Positions 42,489-51,928 of a DNA stretch of 59,771 bases are shown here, piece by piece. The stretch covers positions 1 through 59,771 of the forward strand of contig NZ_FYDL01000023.1 in the NCBI RefSeq assembly GCF_900187505.1. Direction: 5' to 3'. How positions within the stretch are numbered: position 1 is the stretch's first letter; each line of letters starts with the position of its first letter. The notes below the pieces were generated by a model. That model made no database searches. It was not told the origin of the DNA and was given only the letters and a program-made list of their open reading frames with translations. Both the position numbers and the translations under genes were made by a program. Origin of the DNA: Pseudomonas sp. Irchel s3h17. GTDB lineage: Bacteria > Pseudomonadota > Gammaproteobacteria > Pseudomonadales > Pseudomonadaceae.

Positions 42489-45400
42489 TCAGCCCCCCAG
42501 CAGATCCTCGATCGGAATCGGTCTGCCCGTGTGGACCCAGTCCCTGTACAACCTGACCTTGTTCTCCAGGCGCGTGAAACTGGCGAAGGGGTTCTCGGCA
42601 TCCAGCGTCGACAGCGCGACATCCCTGCTCAACACCCCCCACAACTCCTCCGAGGCATCGGCCTCACTCAACAAATGCCAGACTCTCGCCTGAATCACTG
42701 GATAGGCCACCCGAAAATCAGCGGTGCGGCTCAGGCTCTCTATCGTTCGCAAAAAACGCGCTCCCCGGGGCCTGGCGACCAGCCGCTGCCATAGCAAACG
42801 CATCAGCTCGACATGGGCCTCAGGCAGGCGCTGCAACCACACCGCCGGTTGAGTGACACTCAGGTCGGGGGCGCTCAACCAAAGATTCAGGCCGGTGTGT
42901 TCTCGATGGGTAACGATGCGCCGCAGGCTGTCCTCGTCCGTCAGTGGATTGCCCCACAGGCGGACCCGGTCCCTGGCCACGGCCTGGACCAGGACGGCAG
43001 GGGGAAACCGGGAAATCCGGTTGTTACTGAGGTCCAGCAATTCCATGGAGGGTTGTTCAGGAATACCAACGGGACAATGGGTAATGCCGGTACCGCCGAG
43101 GTTCAACCTGCGCAAATCCGTCATGCCAAACACCAGCGGCGGGACGCCCAGCGGATTATCGCTCAAGTCCAGCACCTGCAAACCCACCAGCTGAGACAAC
43201 TGCCCCGCCGATTGCTCGGTCAGTTCCAGCCAGGTCGACTTGAGGTTCAGTGTGGTGAGGTGGGGCATGCGAGTAATCGCAGGCGGCAAGCGCACCTCAA
43301 GCACTCCGTGGGGATTGACCTGTCGCAGGTCGACGCTCTCCATGTTCAAGGTGCGCAGATTGGGAAAGCACCCCAGGAAACCTTCCAGCCCCTCTGGTCG
43401 CGCCAGCTGGAAACCTTTCATGGACAACTCGACGACGTCATTGAATTTTGCAGCCAGAAAGGGCAGTGAATGGAAGTACTCGAAGTCCAGGTCCAGTTTG
43501 TAGCCCAGCAGTTGCGCGCCCGAATAGACATGAGTGTCGACATGCCCGCGTTTTTGCCAGAAGCTCATCAACTCGGACACCAGCTCAATCCGCGCCTCTC
43601 GCTCAAGGTCAAACGCCTCGTCGGCACGCTCCACGTTTTCCTGCTCAATCTGGGCCGCATCCATCCCCTGAGCCTCTTCTTCACCCTCGACCAGAAAATC
43701 GATAGCCATCTCGTCGATTTCCTGCAGGACCTGGTCGACCCATTGGCGTAAATCGAGATCGAGTTGGCTCAGTTGCATTTCCAGCCGCGCCAGTTGCTCC
43801 ATCGCCCCGGCGCCCAGGTTCTGCAGAAATTCAGCGGCCTGCGCCGGGGTAAAACCGGTGTAAATCGACCTGATGTGAACGATCTCGATATCCCGAGTCA
43901 ACGCCGCCCCCTGCGAGGTCGCCGGATAACCTCCGCCTCGCAGCCCCGGCGCCTCGAAAAGCAGCCCGGAGTCCATTCGCGAAAGCCCGGTGATGAGTTC
44001 GGAACGCGGCAGTGTTCGCTCGCTGATTTTCCGCCTCAGGCCGCGCGCGGCATCCAGCGGTTGCAGCTGCAACGCATCACGTTCGGACTCTGACAGCAGG
44101 TCGAGAACAGCTTGATAGACATCGTGGGCGTCCGGCCGATAGACACCCTGCGCATCGTGCCCGCTATATCGGCGACCCACTTTGATCAGGTACCTGCAGT
44201 CATGGGACGCGAACGGCCCGACCTGATCCAGGAGGCGTCCCGCCGCTGACCCCTCGCGCACCTCGATACGCAGCGACTTCGGCCATCCGGGCAACGCTTG
44301 CAGAGAGTGCAGCGCCAGTGCGTCAGTCTCCGGGTTTTGTATGGATTGAAGGTAAAGCCCTTCATAGGCACGATTGAGCCGAACGTGTTGCCGATACTGG
44401 CTGGCCTTGCCATCCAGCCGCCGGAGCAGGCGCCGGCTTTCGGCCACTGTCGGCGGCGCCTGAATATCCACGCCTGACCGGTCGAGCAGTTGTTCTATAG
44501 CGCCTTTAGGCAAGCCTGGGTACTGACGTTGAAACAGCCTGACCCATTCATTGTCAGAGTGCTGGAAGCTGTCATATCGAGCCTGAAAGCGCATCGCCAG
44601 GGCAGTGGTGGCCTGTTCCCCGGGGATCGCCTGCAGGGTTTCGCGCTGAAGATCCTGATCGATTCTGAAACGGCTGATGGTATCAGCCAACAGCGGCGTC
44701 GGCGGACGGCGCCCCGCCTGCATCAACCGCAGCATATCGTTGTCGACCGCGCTGACATTGCCGATCTGGTGCAGTACCTCATCGCTGAATGACGCCACCG
44801 GCGCGCCGATGCCGCGTATCAACTCCAGGCGCGTGGTGGTGCCTGACGGTGTGGCTTCCACAGGCTGTACCTCGGGCATCTCGGGCCTGATGACAGGTTC
44901 TCCCGGGGTCTCCACCGGCCCTGGCAGCGTCTCCACGGCCCCCTCGCCCTTGAGTGCCGCACCCGCGCCCAACAGCGGCAGTGCATTGAGCAAACCAAAC
45001 ACCACGCGGGTCACGCCCACGGATGAATCATCCGGCTGCTTGCCATTCATTGCCTGGTCCAGCCCATACCCGGCATCGATGATCCCGGCCAACACCAACA
45101 AGCCCTCACCCCCCGGCACAAACAGGGCCAAAGGTCCGAACCTGTTGATCCATTGCACAATGGGTTCGACCACCGCACTCAGGTTATCCCGATTGACTTG
45201 CGCATCATCGCGAATGGTTTCAATGCTGGCATTCGCCGCCTGCTTCATGCTCAGGGCTAGCTGTGCGAAAGGATCGGTGCCGGGAGACACCACTTCAAGA
45301 TGAACATACTCGGCCGGGTCCCAGTACCCGTCGTCGTTGAAGAATCCGTGGCCCTGTTTCAGGTGGTGTTGGCGCGGGTATAGCGCCATGCCATCCAGTG

Positions 45401-46424
45401 CGGTCGACACACCGGCATGAAAGGTACCGTCATGACGGTCGTCCTCGGCAAAGTGGGCCGCCAGCGCCCGCTTTCGCTCCCCATCCTGGCCCTGCTCCAC
45501 GATCCAGCGGTGCAAGGCCCTGGCATCGACGAAGTCATGGATCGGTGAGGAGTTGCCCGGGATGTACAGAATTATCCTGGGACTGGAGCGGTGGCGGAAA
45601 CTCCATATATCGCTGGCGGTGTAACGATAAAGTACCAGTCGTGCGACTTCGACCGGACTGGGAGCGCGCATGAGCGCCTGCAACGGCTCGATCGCCAGTT
45701 GCTGCCACGGTTGATCCGGCGCCAAACCCGCGGCCCGCAAAGCCAGTTCGAACCCCTGCCGTGTAAGGGTGTTTTCCTGCCGTTGCAGGTACGCGGCCAT
45801 GACAAAGGCCGCCTTGACCGACGTCCTCAGTGCACAGGCGCCAGGCGCAACGATCACCTCATCCGAGGGCCAGGCCCGCTCCACATACTCACGGTATTGG
45901 TCCTTGAGCTCCAGTTCCCATACCCACTTCTTGAAGTCGGCGGGTCGCAGCCTTAGCTGCGTCAAGGGACCATAGGTTTGCGGGGCCGTGTGGCGATAGA
46001 TGCCTTCATAGGTGTCATGGTTGCCATTACCCACATAGGCAAACTCATCGACATGGTCGACCAACCGTACCTGCGGGCCGATATCGGGAGGCGTGTACAA
46101 GCCGAACGCGGTTTCCCCGAAACGTCCGTCACCCACCGTTTGATAGTTGCAGAGTAACGCCTGAGCCAGGCTTTGGGCGTTCGCTACCCGACCCTGCTGA
46201 ACCCCGTTTTGTGCAGGATGGCCGTGATAGTTGTAGTTGAGCGTGACCAACTGCGTGGTCAGGGGTGCAATGTCTGCTCCCCATTTCGTTTGAATGAGTT
46301 GGCCGGCGAACTGCTCCGGCGACAGGGGTAAAGCCTTTTCGACCGCTGCCTTTAACCCATCGCGCATGGGAGTGATTGGGACAGCGTGTGTGTCTGAGGC
46401 TTCGGGCTCTTGAGACTCGATCAT
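42489..46424 (-). CDS. Large LRR protein, dermonecrotic-toxin-like N-terminus and degenerate NEL-like end
   Basis: A 1311-aa protein. The N-terminal ~550 residues resemble the DUF6543 (dermonecrotic-toxin-like) region of Pseudomonas proteins, including ALCNYQTVGDGRFGETAFGLY and ILYIPGNSSPIHDFVDARAL. A hydrophobic stretch follows at about 425-450. Leucine-rich repeats lie at about 1055-1175 (LTTLNLKSTWLEL; LQVLDLSDNPLG; LRRLNLGGTGI; MELLDLSNNRIS). The last ~100 residues resemble the start of a NEL ubiquitin-ligase domain, but the catalytic Cys position reads ALSTLDAE instead of TCxD, and the chain ends soon after. Normal codon use, AAGGA ribosome site. It may be a host- or amoeba-directed effector or a contact toxin; ligase activity looks unlikely. 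Confidence 0.7.
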   Translation of the reverse strand: MIESQEPEASDTHAVPITPMRDGLKAAVEKALPLSPEQFAGQLIQTKWGADIAPLTTQLVTLNYNYHGHPAQNGVQQGRVANAQSLAQALLCNYQTVGDGRFGETAFGLYTPPDIGPQVRLVDHVDEFAYVGNGNHDTYEGIYRHTAPQTYGPLTQLRLRPADFKKWVWELELKDQYREYVERAWPSDEVIVAPGACALRTSVKAAFVMAAYLQRQENTLTRQGFELALRAAGLAPDQPWQQLAIEPLQALMRAPSPVEVARLVLYRYTASDIWSFRHRSSPRIILYIPGNSSPIHDFVDARALHRWIVEQGQDGERKRALAAHFAEDDRHDGTFHAGVSTALDGMALYPRQHHLKQGHGFFNDDGYWDPAEYVHLEVVSPGTDPFAQLALSMKQAANASIETIRDDAQVNRDNLSAVVEPIVQWINRFGPLALFVPGGEGLLVLAGIIDAGYGLDQAMNGKQPDDSSVGVTRVVFGLLNALPLLGAGAALKGEGAVETLPGPVETPGEPVIRPEMPEVQPVEATPSGTTTRLELIRGIGAPVASFSDEVLHQIGNVSAVDNDMLRLMQAGRRPPTPLLADTISRFRIDQDLQRETLQAIPGEQATTALAMRFQARYDSFQHSDNEWVRLFQRQYPGLPKGAIEQLLDRSGVDIQAPPTVAESRRLLRRLDGKASQYRQHVRLNRAYEGLYLQSIQNPETDALALHSLQALPGWPKSLRIEVREGSAAGRLLDQVGPFASHDCRYLIKVGRRYSGHDAQGVYRPDAHDVYQAVLDLLSESERDALQLQPLDAARGLRRKISERTLPRSELITGLSRMDSGLLFEAPGLRGGGYPATSQGAALTRDIEIVHIRSIYTGFTPAQAAEFLQNLGAGAMEQLARLEMQLSQLDLDLRQWVDQVLQEIDEMAIDFLVEGEEEAQGMDAAQIEQENVERADEAFDLEREARIELVSELMSFWQKRGHVDTHVYSGAQLLGYKLDLDFEYFHSLPFLAAKFNDVVELSMKGFQLARPEGLEGFLGCFPNLRTLNMESVDLRQVNPHGVLEVRLPPAITRMPHLTTLNLKSTWLELTEQSAGQLSQLVGLQVLDLSDNPLGVPPLVFGMTDLRRLNLGGTGITHCPVGIPEQPSMELLDLSNNRISRFPPAVLVQAVARDRVRLWGNPLTDEDSLRRIVTHREHTGLNLWLSAPDLSVTQPAVWLQRLPEAHVELMRLLWQRLVARPRGARFLRTIESLSRTADFRVAYPVIQARVWHLLSEADASEELWGVLSRDVALSTLDAENPFASFTRLENKVRLYRDWVHTGRPIPIEDLLGG

Positions 46425-46594
46425 TGTGCAATTCCTTTGCGGCTGGTTGAAGAAGCGTCAGCCTAAATGGACTCAGCACTTGACCATCGCAGGAAAACTC
46501 GTCAGCACCTCACGAAACGCCAATGGCACAAGTCGGAAAAATGCACCTGCAGTGGATACGCTTAATTACATTGCCATTGTGTAGTGTGATGCCG

Positions 46595-46894
46595 ATGGCA
46601 ACATTGCCTATACCCCCAATCAAGACCGAGAACACGGCTGTCTATATTGAGCACGAGGACTGGCCGTAGATTGACCGTGTTCATTTCAGGAGCCTCGAAG
46701 ATCTGCTTGAAGCCCTGGAGTCCAATGGCTTCAAGCAGGTACCGGGCGAGATGGACACTGTCGAACGGGCAAGGTCTCCACAGCCTCGGTTCCCTGCCAC
46801 ATTACAAGAACAACTCACTCAGCCCGGCATGTTCATGCTTGACCGCCGCTATTCCTTCCAAAAGCGAACGCTGATCGACCGCGAGGGGTCACCA
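46595..46894 (+). pseudogene. Fragment of an unidentified small gene with an in-frame stop
   Basis: From the ATG at 46595 the frame reads MATLPIPPIKTENTAVYIEH and then meets TAG at 46667-46669; beyond it the same frame goes on sensibly (IDRVHFRSLEDLLEALESNG, then FPATLQEQLTQPGMFMLDRR) until it enters the antisense of sohB. The text on both sides of the stop is soluble and protein-like, so one broken gene is more likely than chance. No ribosome site is seen and no family was recognised. Confidence 0.4.
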
Positions 46895-47911
46895 GAACCG
46901 TTGTTGCGTCAAACGACTCCACCAGGTCAGCAGCAGGCGATCAACCGAACCGCTGGCTGCCAGGCCGACACGCTCCTGCAGGGTCTTGCGTTCGGCATAG
47001 TGCAGGTGGAACAGTTCTGCGCCCTTGGCCCGTTCGGCGAGGTATTCGTCGCTGGTTTTCAGCTCATCGACCAGTTGTTTATCCAATGCTGCAATCCCCA
47101 GCCAGACTTCACCGGTCGCCACTTCGTCGATGGCCAGTTGCGGGCGATAGCGGGCAACGAAGTTCTTGAACAGCGCGTGGGTCACGTCCAGGTCTTCCTG
47201 GAACTTCTCCCGGCCCTTCTCGGTGTTTTCGCCAAACACGGTCAGGGTGCGCTTGTACTCGCCGGCGGTCAGCACTTCAAAGTCGATGTCGTGTTTTTTC
47301 AGCAGGCGGTTGACGTTGGGCAACTGCGCCACCACCCCGATCGAGCCCAGGATGGCAAAAGGGGCGCTGATGATCTTCTCGCCGATGCAGGCCATCATGT
47401 AGCCGCCACTGGCCGCGACCTTGTCGATACACACGGTCAACGGCACGCCGGCCTGGCGAATACGCGCCAGCTGCGAGGAGGCCAGGCCGTAGCTGTGCAC
47501 CATGCCGCCGCCACTCTCAAGGCGCAGCACCACTTCATCCTTGGGCGTGGCCAGGGACAGCAGCGCGGTGATTTCGTGGCGCAGGCTCTCGGTGGCCGAG
47601 GCCTTGATGTCGCCGTCGAAATCCAGCACGAACACCCGGGGTTTGGCCTCGGGCTTTTTCTTGTGTTTTTTCTCAGCCTTGGCCTCGGACTTGCGCAAGG
47701 CCTTGAGCTGGTCCTTGTCGAGCAGTGCCTGCTCCAGACGCTCGCGCAGGCCCTTGTAGAAATCATTGAGCTTGCTGACCTGCAACTGGCCCGCGGACTT
47801 GCGCCGACCTTTGCTGCGCAGCGAAGCGAAGCTGACCAGCACCACCAGGATGGCGACGACCAGGGTTACGGTTTTAGCCAGAAAACTTGCGTACTCGGAC
47901 AAAAACTCCAC
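46889..47911 (-). CDS. sohB: Inner-membrane peptidase SohB (S49 family)
   Basis: A 340-aa protease. The N-terminal helix (LAKTVTLVVAILVVLVSFASL) anchors it in the inner membrane; a Lys-rich linker (about 65-92) follows. The serine nucleophile is Ser168 in DKVAASGGYMMAC and the general base is Lys220 in AGEYKRTLT, the Ser-Lys dyad of the SppA/SohB group. It should degrade signal peptides or damaged membrane-associated peptides in the periplasm. Position and length are normal. Confidence 0.93.
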   Translation of the reverse strand: MEFLSEYASFLAKTVTLVVAILVVLVSFASLRSKGRRKSAGQLQVSKLNDFYKGLRERLEQALLDKDQLKALRKSEAKAEKKHKKKPEAKPRVFVLDFDGDIKASATESLRHEITALLSLATPKDEVVLRLESGGGMVHSYGLASSQLARIRQAGVPLTVCIDKVAASGGYMMACIGEKIISAPFAILGSIGVVAQLPNVNRLLKKHDIDFEVLTAGEYKRTLTVFGENTEKGREKFQEDLDVTHALFKNFVARYRPQLAIDEVATGEVWLGIAALDKQLVDELKTSDEYLAERAKGAELFHLHYAERKTLQERVGLAASGSVDRLLLTWWSRLTQQRFW

Positions 47912-48115
47912 ATTGACTCCTTAACGACTGTGCCCCGCTCAACACGCGGGCGCGGATGCTTGCAGCATACCCATGCGACTGCGTTGCGACCAGCCGTGAA
48001 ACCTTCTGTTACCGCCCCCAACGAGCATTTCAAACAAGCGTATGTTTTTTCATTGACAGCTCACCGGCATCCTCATAACCTCGCAAAACCTTCAACGTAC
48101 CGGGATGACGCGGAC

Positions 48116-48826
48116 GTGGGCAGCATCTATCTGATTCGACATGGCCAGGCCTCCTTCGGTGCAGACGACTACGACGTGCTGTCGTCGATCGGCGTGCGCC
48201 AGGCGGAAATCCTCGGCAGCCACCTGGCCGAACTGGGCTTGAGCTTCGACCGCTGCCTGTCGGGCGACCTGCGCCGCCAGCAACACACCGCCAACAGCGC
48301 CCTCGCACAATTTGGCGCGGTCGGGCTGCCGGTACCGCCTGTGGAAATCGATTCGGCCTTCAATGAATTCGATGCCGATGCCGTCATTCGCGCCCTGTTG
48401 CCGGACCTGCTGCCCGAAGAACCCGAAGCGCTGCACATTTTGCGTAACGCGACGCAGAACCGGGGTGAATTCCAGCGGATCTTCGCCCTGATCATCGAAC
48501 GCTGGCTGGCCGGCACCTACGACCCTCCGGGCCTGGAAAGCTGGCTCGACTTCGTCGAGCGCGTCCAGACCGGCTTGCAACGCATTCTCGAACAGGCCGA
48601 CAACACCCAGAAAATCGCCGTGTTCACGTCCGGCGGCACCATTACCGCCCTGCTCCACCTGATCACTCAAATGCCGGCCAGGCAGGCCTTCGAGCTGAAC
48701 TGGCAAATCGTCAACACCTCGCTCAACCACCTGAAGTTCCGTGGATGCGAGGTGGCACTGGCTTCCTTCAACAGTCATGCACACCTGCAACTGCTGAAGG
48801 CCCCGGACCTCATCACTTTTCGTTGA
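48116..48826 (+). CDS. Histidine phosphatase family protein
   Basis: A 236-aa phosphoglycerate-mutase-like phosphatase. The start is GTG at 48116, giving MGSIYLIRHGQASFGADDYD with the catalytic RHG at residues 8-10; no in-frame ATG is nearby. Other conserved pieces are CLSGDLRRQQHTA, FNEFDAD and VFTSGGTITALL, where a Ser-Gly-Gly replaces the more usual Ser-His-Gly that provides the second catalytic His. That variation may mean altered activity. It is in the same direction as the SCP2 gene 49 bp downstream. The substrate is unknown. Confidence 0.85.
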   Translation: MGSIYLIRHGQASFGADDYDVLSSIGVRQAEILGSHLAELGLSFDRCLSGDLRRQQHTANSALAQFGAVGLPVPPVEIDSAFNEFDADAVIRALLPDLLPEEPEALHILRNATQNRGEFQRIFALIIERWLAGTYDPPGLESWLDFVERVQTGLQRILEQADNTQKIAVFTSGGTITALLHLITQMPARQAFELNWQIVNTSLNHLKFRGCEVALASFNSHAHLQLLKAPDLITFR

Positions 48827-48875
48827 GTCCGGATTACTGTGACCCTTGCTGTAACACACCTAAAAGGATCGAACC

Positions 48876-49190
48876 ATGACCTCCGTAGCTGACGCCGTAC
48901 AAGCAATGAAAGCCAAGTTCAACCCAGCCGCTGCTGCCGGCCTGGACCTGGTTTTCGGTTTCCGTATCGACGAAGACAAGAACTTCTCGCTGGTCGTCAA
49001 GGACAGCACTTGCGAACTGCAAGAAGGCGTGAACCCGGACGCTCAAGTGACCCTGGTCATGGACGGCGAAACCCTGGAAGGCATCGTCAGCGGTGAAACC
49101 GATGGCATGCAAGCGTTCATGGGCGGCAAACTGCGCGCTGAAGGCGACATGATGCTGGCCATGAAACTGTCCGAGCTGTTCCCGGCCTGA
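48876..49190 (+). CDS. SCP2 sterol-carrier domain protein
   Basis: A 104-aa single-domain protein with the SCP2 pattern: AGLDLVFGFRIDEDKNFSLVVKDS, then PDAQVTLVMDGETLEGIVSGETDGMQAFMGGKLRAEGD. The domain forms a hydrophobic pocket that binds fatty acids or acyl-CoA. AAAAGGA lies before the ATG. It ends before a strong hairpin and probably forms a two-gene unit with the phosphatase gene upstream. Confidence 0.92.
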   Translation: MTSVADAVQAMKAKFNPAAAAGLDLVFGFRIDEDKNFSLVVKDSTCELQEGVNPDAQVTLVMDGETLEGIVSGETDGMQAFMGGKLRAEGDMMLAMKLSELFPA

Positions 49191-49230
49191 GACAGCGGCT
49201 TCCCCACGGGGAGCCCTGCCTTGCCCTACA

Positions 49231-49264
49231 CGAATCCCGCCCTTGTGGCGGGATTCGTCGTTTC
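49231..49264 (+). terminator. Rho-independent terminator after the SCP2 gene
   Basis: CGAATCCCGCC (49231-49241) and GGCGGGATTCG (49247-49257) form a perfect 11-bp stem with a 5-base loop, followed by TCGTTTCT. Confidence 0.8.
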
Positions 49265-49332
49265 TACCCCCGGAGCAGCCTTTGCCGGCGCCTTGCTCTA
49301 CACTGCCGGACCCTCCCCATCAGCGACCCGCC

Positions 49333-50196
49333 ATGGACATCGACCTCGCCCGTACCTTCCTGGAAATCGTTCGTTGCGGCAGCCTCGCCGCCGCCGCGGA
49401 CAAACTGCACGTGACCCAGACCGCGATCACCGCGCGGGTGCAGAAGCTCGAAAGCCAGCTGGCCAGCACCTTGTTCGTGCGTAACCGTGCCGGTGCCCGC
49501 CTGACGGCCGATGGCGAGGCCTTCGTGGTGTACGCCAATCAACTGGTGCAGACCTGGGAAGCCGCCCGCCGCGACCTGCCGCTGCCGGACGGTTACCGCA
49601 ATGTGCTGCACATCGGTGGCGAGGTCAGCCTGTGCAACCCGCTGATGCTCAGTTGGACCCGTGAGATCCGTGAACATATCCCGACCTATGCCCTGCGCAC
49701 GGAAATCCGCGACGGCGACAACCTGCTCAGGCAACTGGAAATGGGCGTACTGGACGCAGCGCTGGTGTTCCAGCCCGAATACTGGCCACGGCTGCAAGTC
49801 GAACAACTCCTGGAAGAGAAGTTGATTCAGGTGCGACTGCCGTCGCGGCCCGAACCCTACGTGTACATCGACTGGGGCCAGGATTTTCGCCGCCAGCACG
49901 ACGCGGCGTTGCCGGACAAGGCCAGGGCCGCACTGAGCTTCAACCTCGGCCCGCTGGCGCTGCAGTATCTCCTGCAAAACGGTGGCACCGGGTACTTCCG
50001 CACCCGGGTGGTCCAGTCCTACCTCGACAGCGGCGTGCTGGAACGCGTGCCCAAGGCCCCCGAATTCAGCTACCCGACCTACCTGGTGTACTCCCGTGAT
50101 CGCGATTCGGCCGCGTTGCAGCAGGCGTTCGACCTGCTACGCGAGCTGGTCAAGAGCGACAGTGACTGGTCCCAGCGCTGGGACCCGCTGACCTGA
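49333..50196 (+). CDS. LysR-family regulator
   Basis: A 287-aa protein with an N-terminal LysR HTH (LARTFLEIVRCGSLAAAADKLHVTQTAITARVQKLESQL) and an effector domain. The ATG at 49333 starts it at the usual distance; upstream codons overlap the SCP2 terminator. It is followed convergently by the DUF488 gene, so its target is not obvious from position. The effector is unknown. Confidence 0.9.
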   Translation: MDIDLARTFLEIVRCGSLAAAADKLHVTQTAITARVQKLESQLASTLFVRNRAGARLTADGEAFVVYANQLVQTWEAARRDLPLPDGYRNVLHIGGEVSLCNPLMLSWTREIREHIPTYALRTEIRDGDNLLRQLEMGVLDAALVFQPEYWPRLQVEQLLEEKLIQVRLPSRPEPYVYIDWGQDFRRQHDAALPDKARAALSFNLGPLALQYLLQNGGTGYFRTRVVQSYLDSGVLERVPKAPEFSYPTYLVYSRDRDSAALQQAFDLLRELVKSDSDWSQRWDPLT

Positions 50197-50213
50197 ACCC
50201 GCGGCGCACGCGA

Positions 50214-50618
50214 TCAGGGCGTCTTGAACTCCTCGGCATAACACACCGGTGAACTGGCATCGGCACGCCGGTCCAGCTCCTCCTCCAGCCACTGGGCCAA
50301 CACCTGCGCATTGTTCTGCGTCTCGTCACGCGCGCCATAGATCAGCGTCAGCGTGCCGTGTTCGGCGATTTCCAGGAGTTTCCACCAATGACCAGGCCGG
50401 GCCGCCAGTTCCTGACGATACCCCGCCCGGAAGGCTGAAAAATCCAGCTCGCCGGCCTTGAATGCCCGTCGCAACGCCGTGGAGGGCGCCACCTCACGCA
50501 ACCATTCATTCAGCGGCAACTGCTGCTTGCGGCAATTGCGGGGCCACAGTCGGTCGACCAGCACCCGGTAGCCGTCGCTCTCACTGGCGGGCGCATAAGC
50601 GCGTTTGCACTCGATCAT
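50214..50618 (-). CDS. DUF488 protein
   Basis: A 134-aa cytosolic protein. The DUF488 signature is the segment DGYRVLVDRLWPRNCRKQQL, with APSTALRRAF and GTLTLIYGARDETQNNAQVLAQWL following. AGGAGG lies seven bases before the ATG at 50618. The family is widespread; no activity is firmly assigned. Small size and full conservation of motifs suggest an intact gene. Confidence 0.85.
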   Translation of the reverse strand: MIECKRAYAPASESDGYRVLVDRLWPRNCRKQQLPLNEWLREVAPSTALRRAFKAGELDFSAFRAGYRQELAARPGHWWKLLEIAEHGTLTLIYGARDETQNNAQVLAQWLEEELDRRADASSPVCYAEEFKTP

Positions 50619-50764
50619 CGGCTTGCCTCCTGCTCGGGATGCTGAAGGGACCACGCCGGAGTCTCCCCCAGCCCATTCAGCGGCTTGATGAACAGCTATC
50701 ACAAACATCCATTGGCCGGATAATTTGGCCACGACTAATCTTCTATCAATAACAAGGATAAAAG

Positions 50765-51928
50765 GTGACCGCAGTGAGGCAAACCACGCAGGCGTTTCGT
50801 ACCCGTTACCGGGCGGATGTTCATCGGCTCTACAACCCGTGGCTGCACGCAGGTTTCGTCCTGGTGTTCGGGATCACAGCGATCGGTCTGTTCTGGAGCA
50901 CGGTCCATCAGGTGCAACCGCTTGAGTGGTGGGCGGTACCGTTGACCCTGCTGTTTTTCAACTTCGCGGTCTACGGGGTCCACCGTCACCTGGGGCATCA
51001 CAAGAAGGCCTTTGCGCGGCTGTTCTATGCCCGCCATGCCGGCGATCATCACAGCTTTTTCGCGCCCGGCCACATGACCTACGACACCGCGCGCGACTGG
51101 CGGGTGATCCTGTTCCCCGCCTGGCTGATCGTGCTGCACAGCCTGGTGATCACCCTGCCCGCCTGGTGGCTGCTCAAACAGCTCAATGGTAATGTGGCAG
51201 GCCTGTTCGCAGGCTGCATGATCCTTGGCTACCTGACCTACGAAGTGTTCCACGCCTGCGAGCATCTGCCACCTGGCAACCCTGTCACCCGCCTGCCATG
51301 GATTCGCCAGATGCGCCGCCTGCATGAACTGCATCACCGTCGCGAGCTGATGCAGGCCCGCAATTTCAATATCGTTTTTCCGCTGATGGACTACCTGTTC
51401 GGCACACTGTATTGGGAAGCCGAACCGGACCACGCCCACCATCACTCCACGAGCCGCCCCATGACCCGACTGCAACACCATATCGACATCGAACGCGACC
51501 CGATCGATGTGCTCGCCTATGCCGGCAGCCCGACCCTCTGGCCGCAATGGCACCCCTCGTCATTGAAGGTCGAGGGCCCGCAAGGGCCACTGCACGCGGG
51601 TGCGCTTTTTGAAGAAGACATTCACGCCGGCGGTCGCTCCGGGCATTTGAGCTGGGAAGTCAACGAGTACCTGCCGGGACGCCGCTGGTGCGCCCGGGCC
51701 CAGGGCGATCATGGCCTGGAACTGCTGCTGACCTATGAATGCGTCAGCGAAGGCGCTGGCACGCGCTTCGTCCGGACCCTGGAATACCGCTTCAGTGGCC
51801 TGCTGATGCGCCTGGCCAATCAGTTGCTGCTCAAACGGCGCATCGAGCACGAGTCCGCCGCGTCGATGCTGGCCTTGCGTGACCAGGCGCAACTGAGTAT
51901 CCCCACCCGCACCGGAGCAGTCGCCTGA
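50765..51928 (+). CDS. Fatty-acid hydroxylase/sterol desaturase fused to an SRPBCC domain
   Basis: A 387-aa protein beginning with GTG at 50765 behind AAGGA. The first ~235 residues form a membrane di-iron hydroxylase: about four helices and histidine clusters HRHLGHH, HAGDHH, HACEH, HELHHRR and HAHHH that should ligate two irons. The remaining ~150 residues (LWPQWHPSSLKVEGPQGPLHAGALF, then TYECVSEGAGTRFVRTLEYRFSG) look like an SRPBCC/polyketide-cyclase ligand pocket. This joining of a hydroxylase to a lipid-binding domain is unusual. The next gene starts at its stop (TGATG). It likely hydroxylates a lipid; the substrate is unknown. Confidence 0.8.
   Translation: MTAVRQTTQAFRTRYRADVHRLYNPWLHAGFVLVFGITAIGLFWSTVHQVQPLEWWAVPLTLLFFNFAVYGVHRHLGHHKKAFARLFYARHAGDHHSFFAPGHMTYDTARDWRVILFPAWLIVLHSLVITLPAWWLLKQLNGNVAGLFAGCMILGYLTYEVFHACEHLPPGNPVTRLPWIRQMRRLHELHHRRELMQARNFNIVFPLMDYLFGTLYWEAEPDHAHHHSTSRPMTRLQHHIDIERDPIDVLAYAGSPTLWPQWHPSSLKVEGPQGPLHAGALFEEDIHAGGRSGHLSWEVNEYLPGRRWCARAQGDHGLELLLTYECVSEGAGTRFVRTLEYRFSGLLMRLANQLLLKRRIEHESAASMLALRDQAQLSIPTRTGAVA

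Noticed and set aside
46751..48826. 691-codon open frame on the plus strand
   Set aside because: It joins a small gene remnant, the antisense of sohB and the true phosphatase in one frame; only the last 236 codons are a gene.
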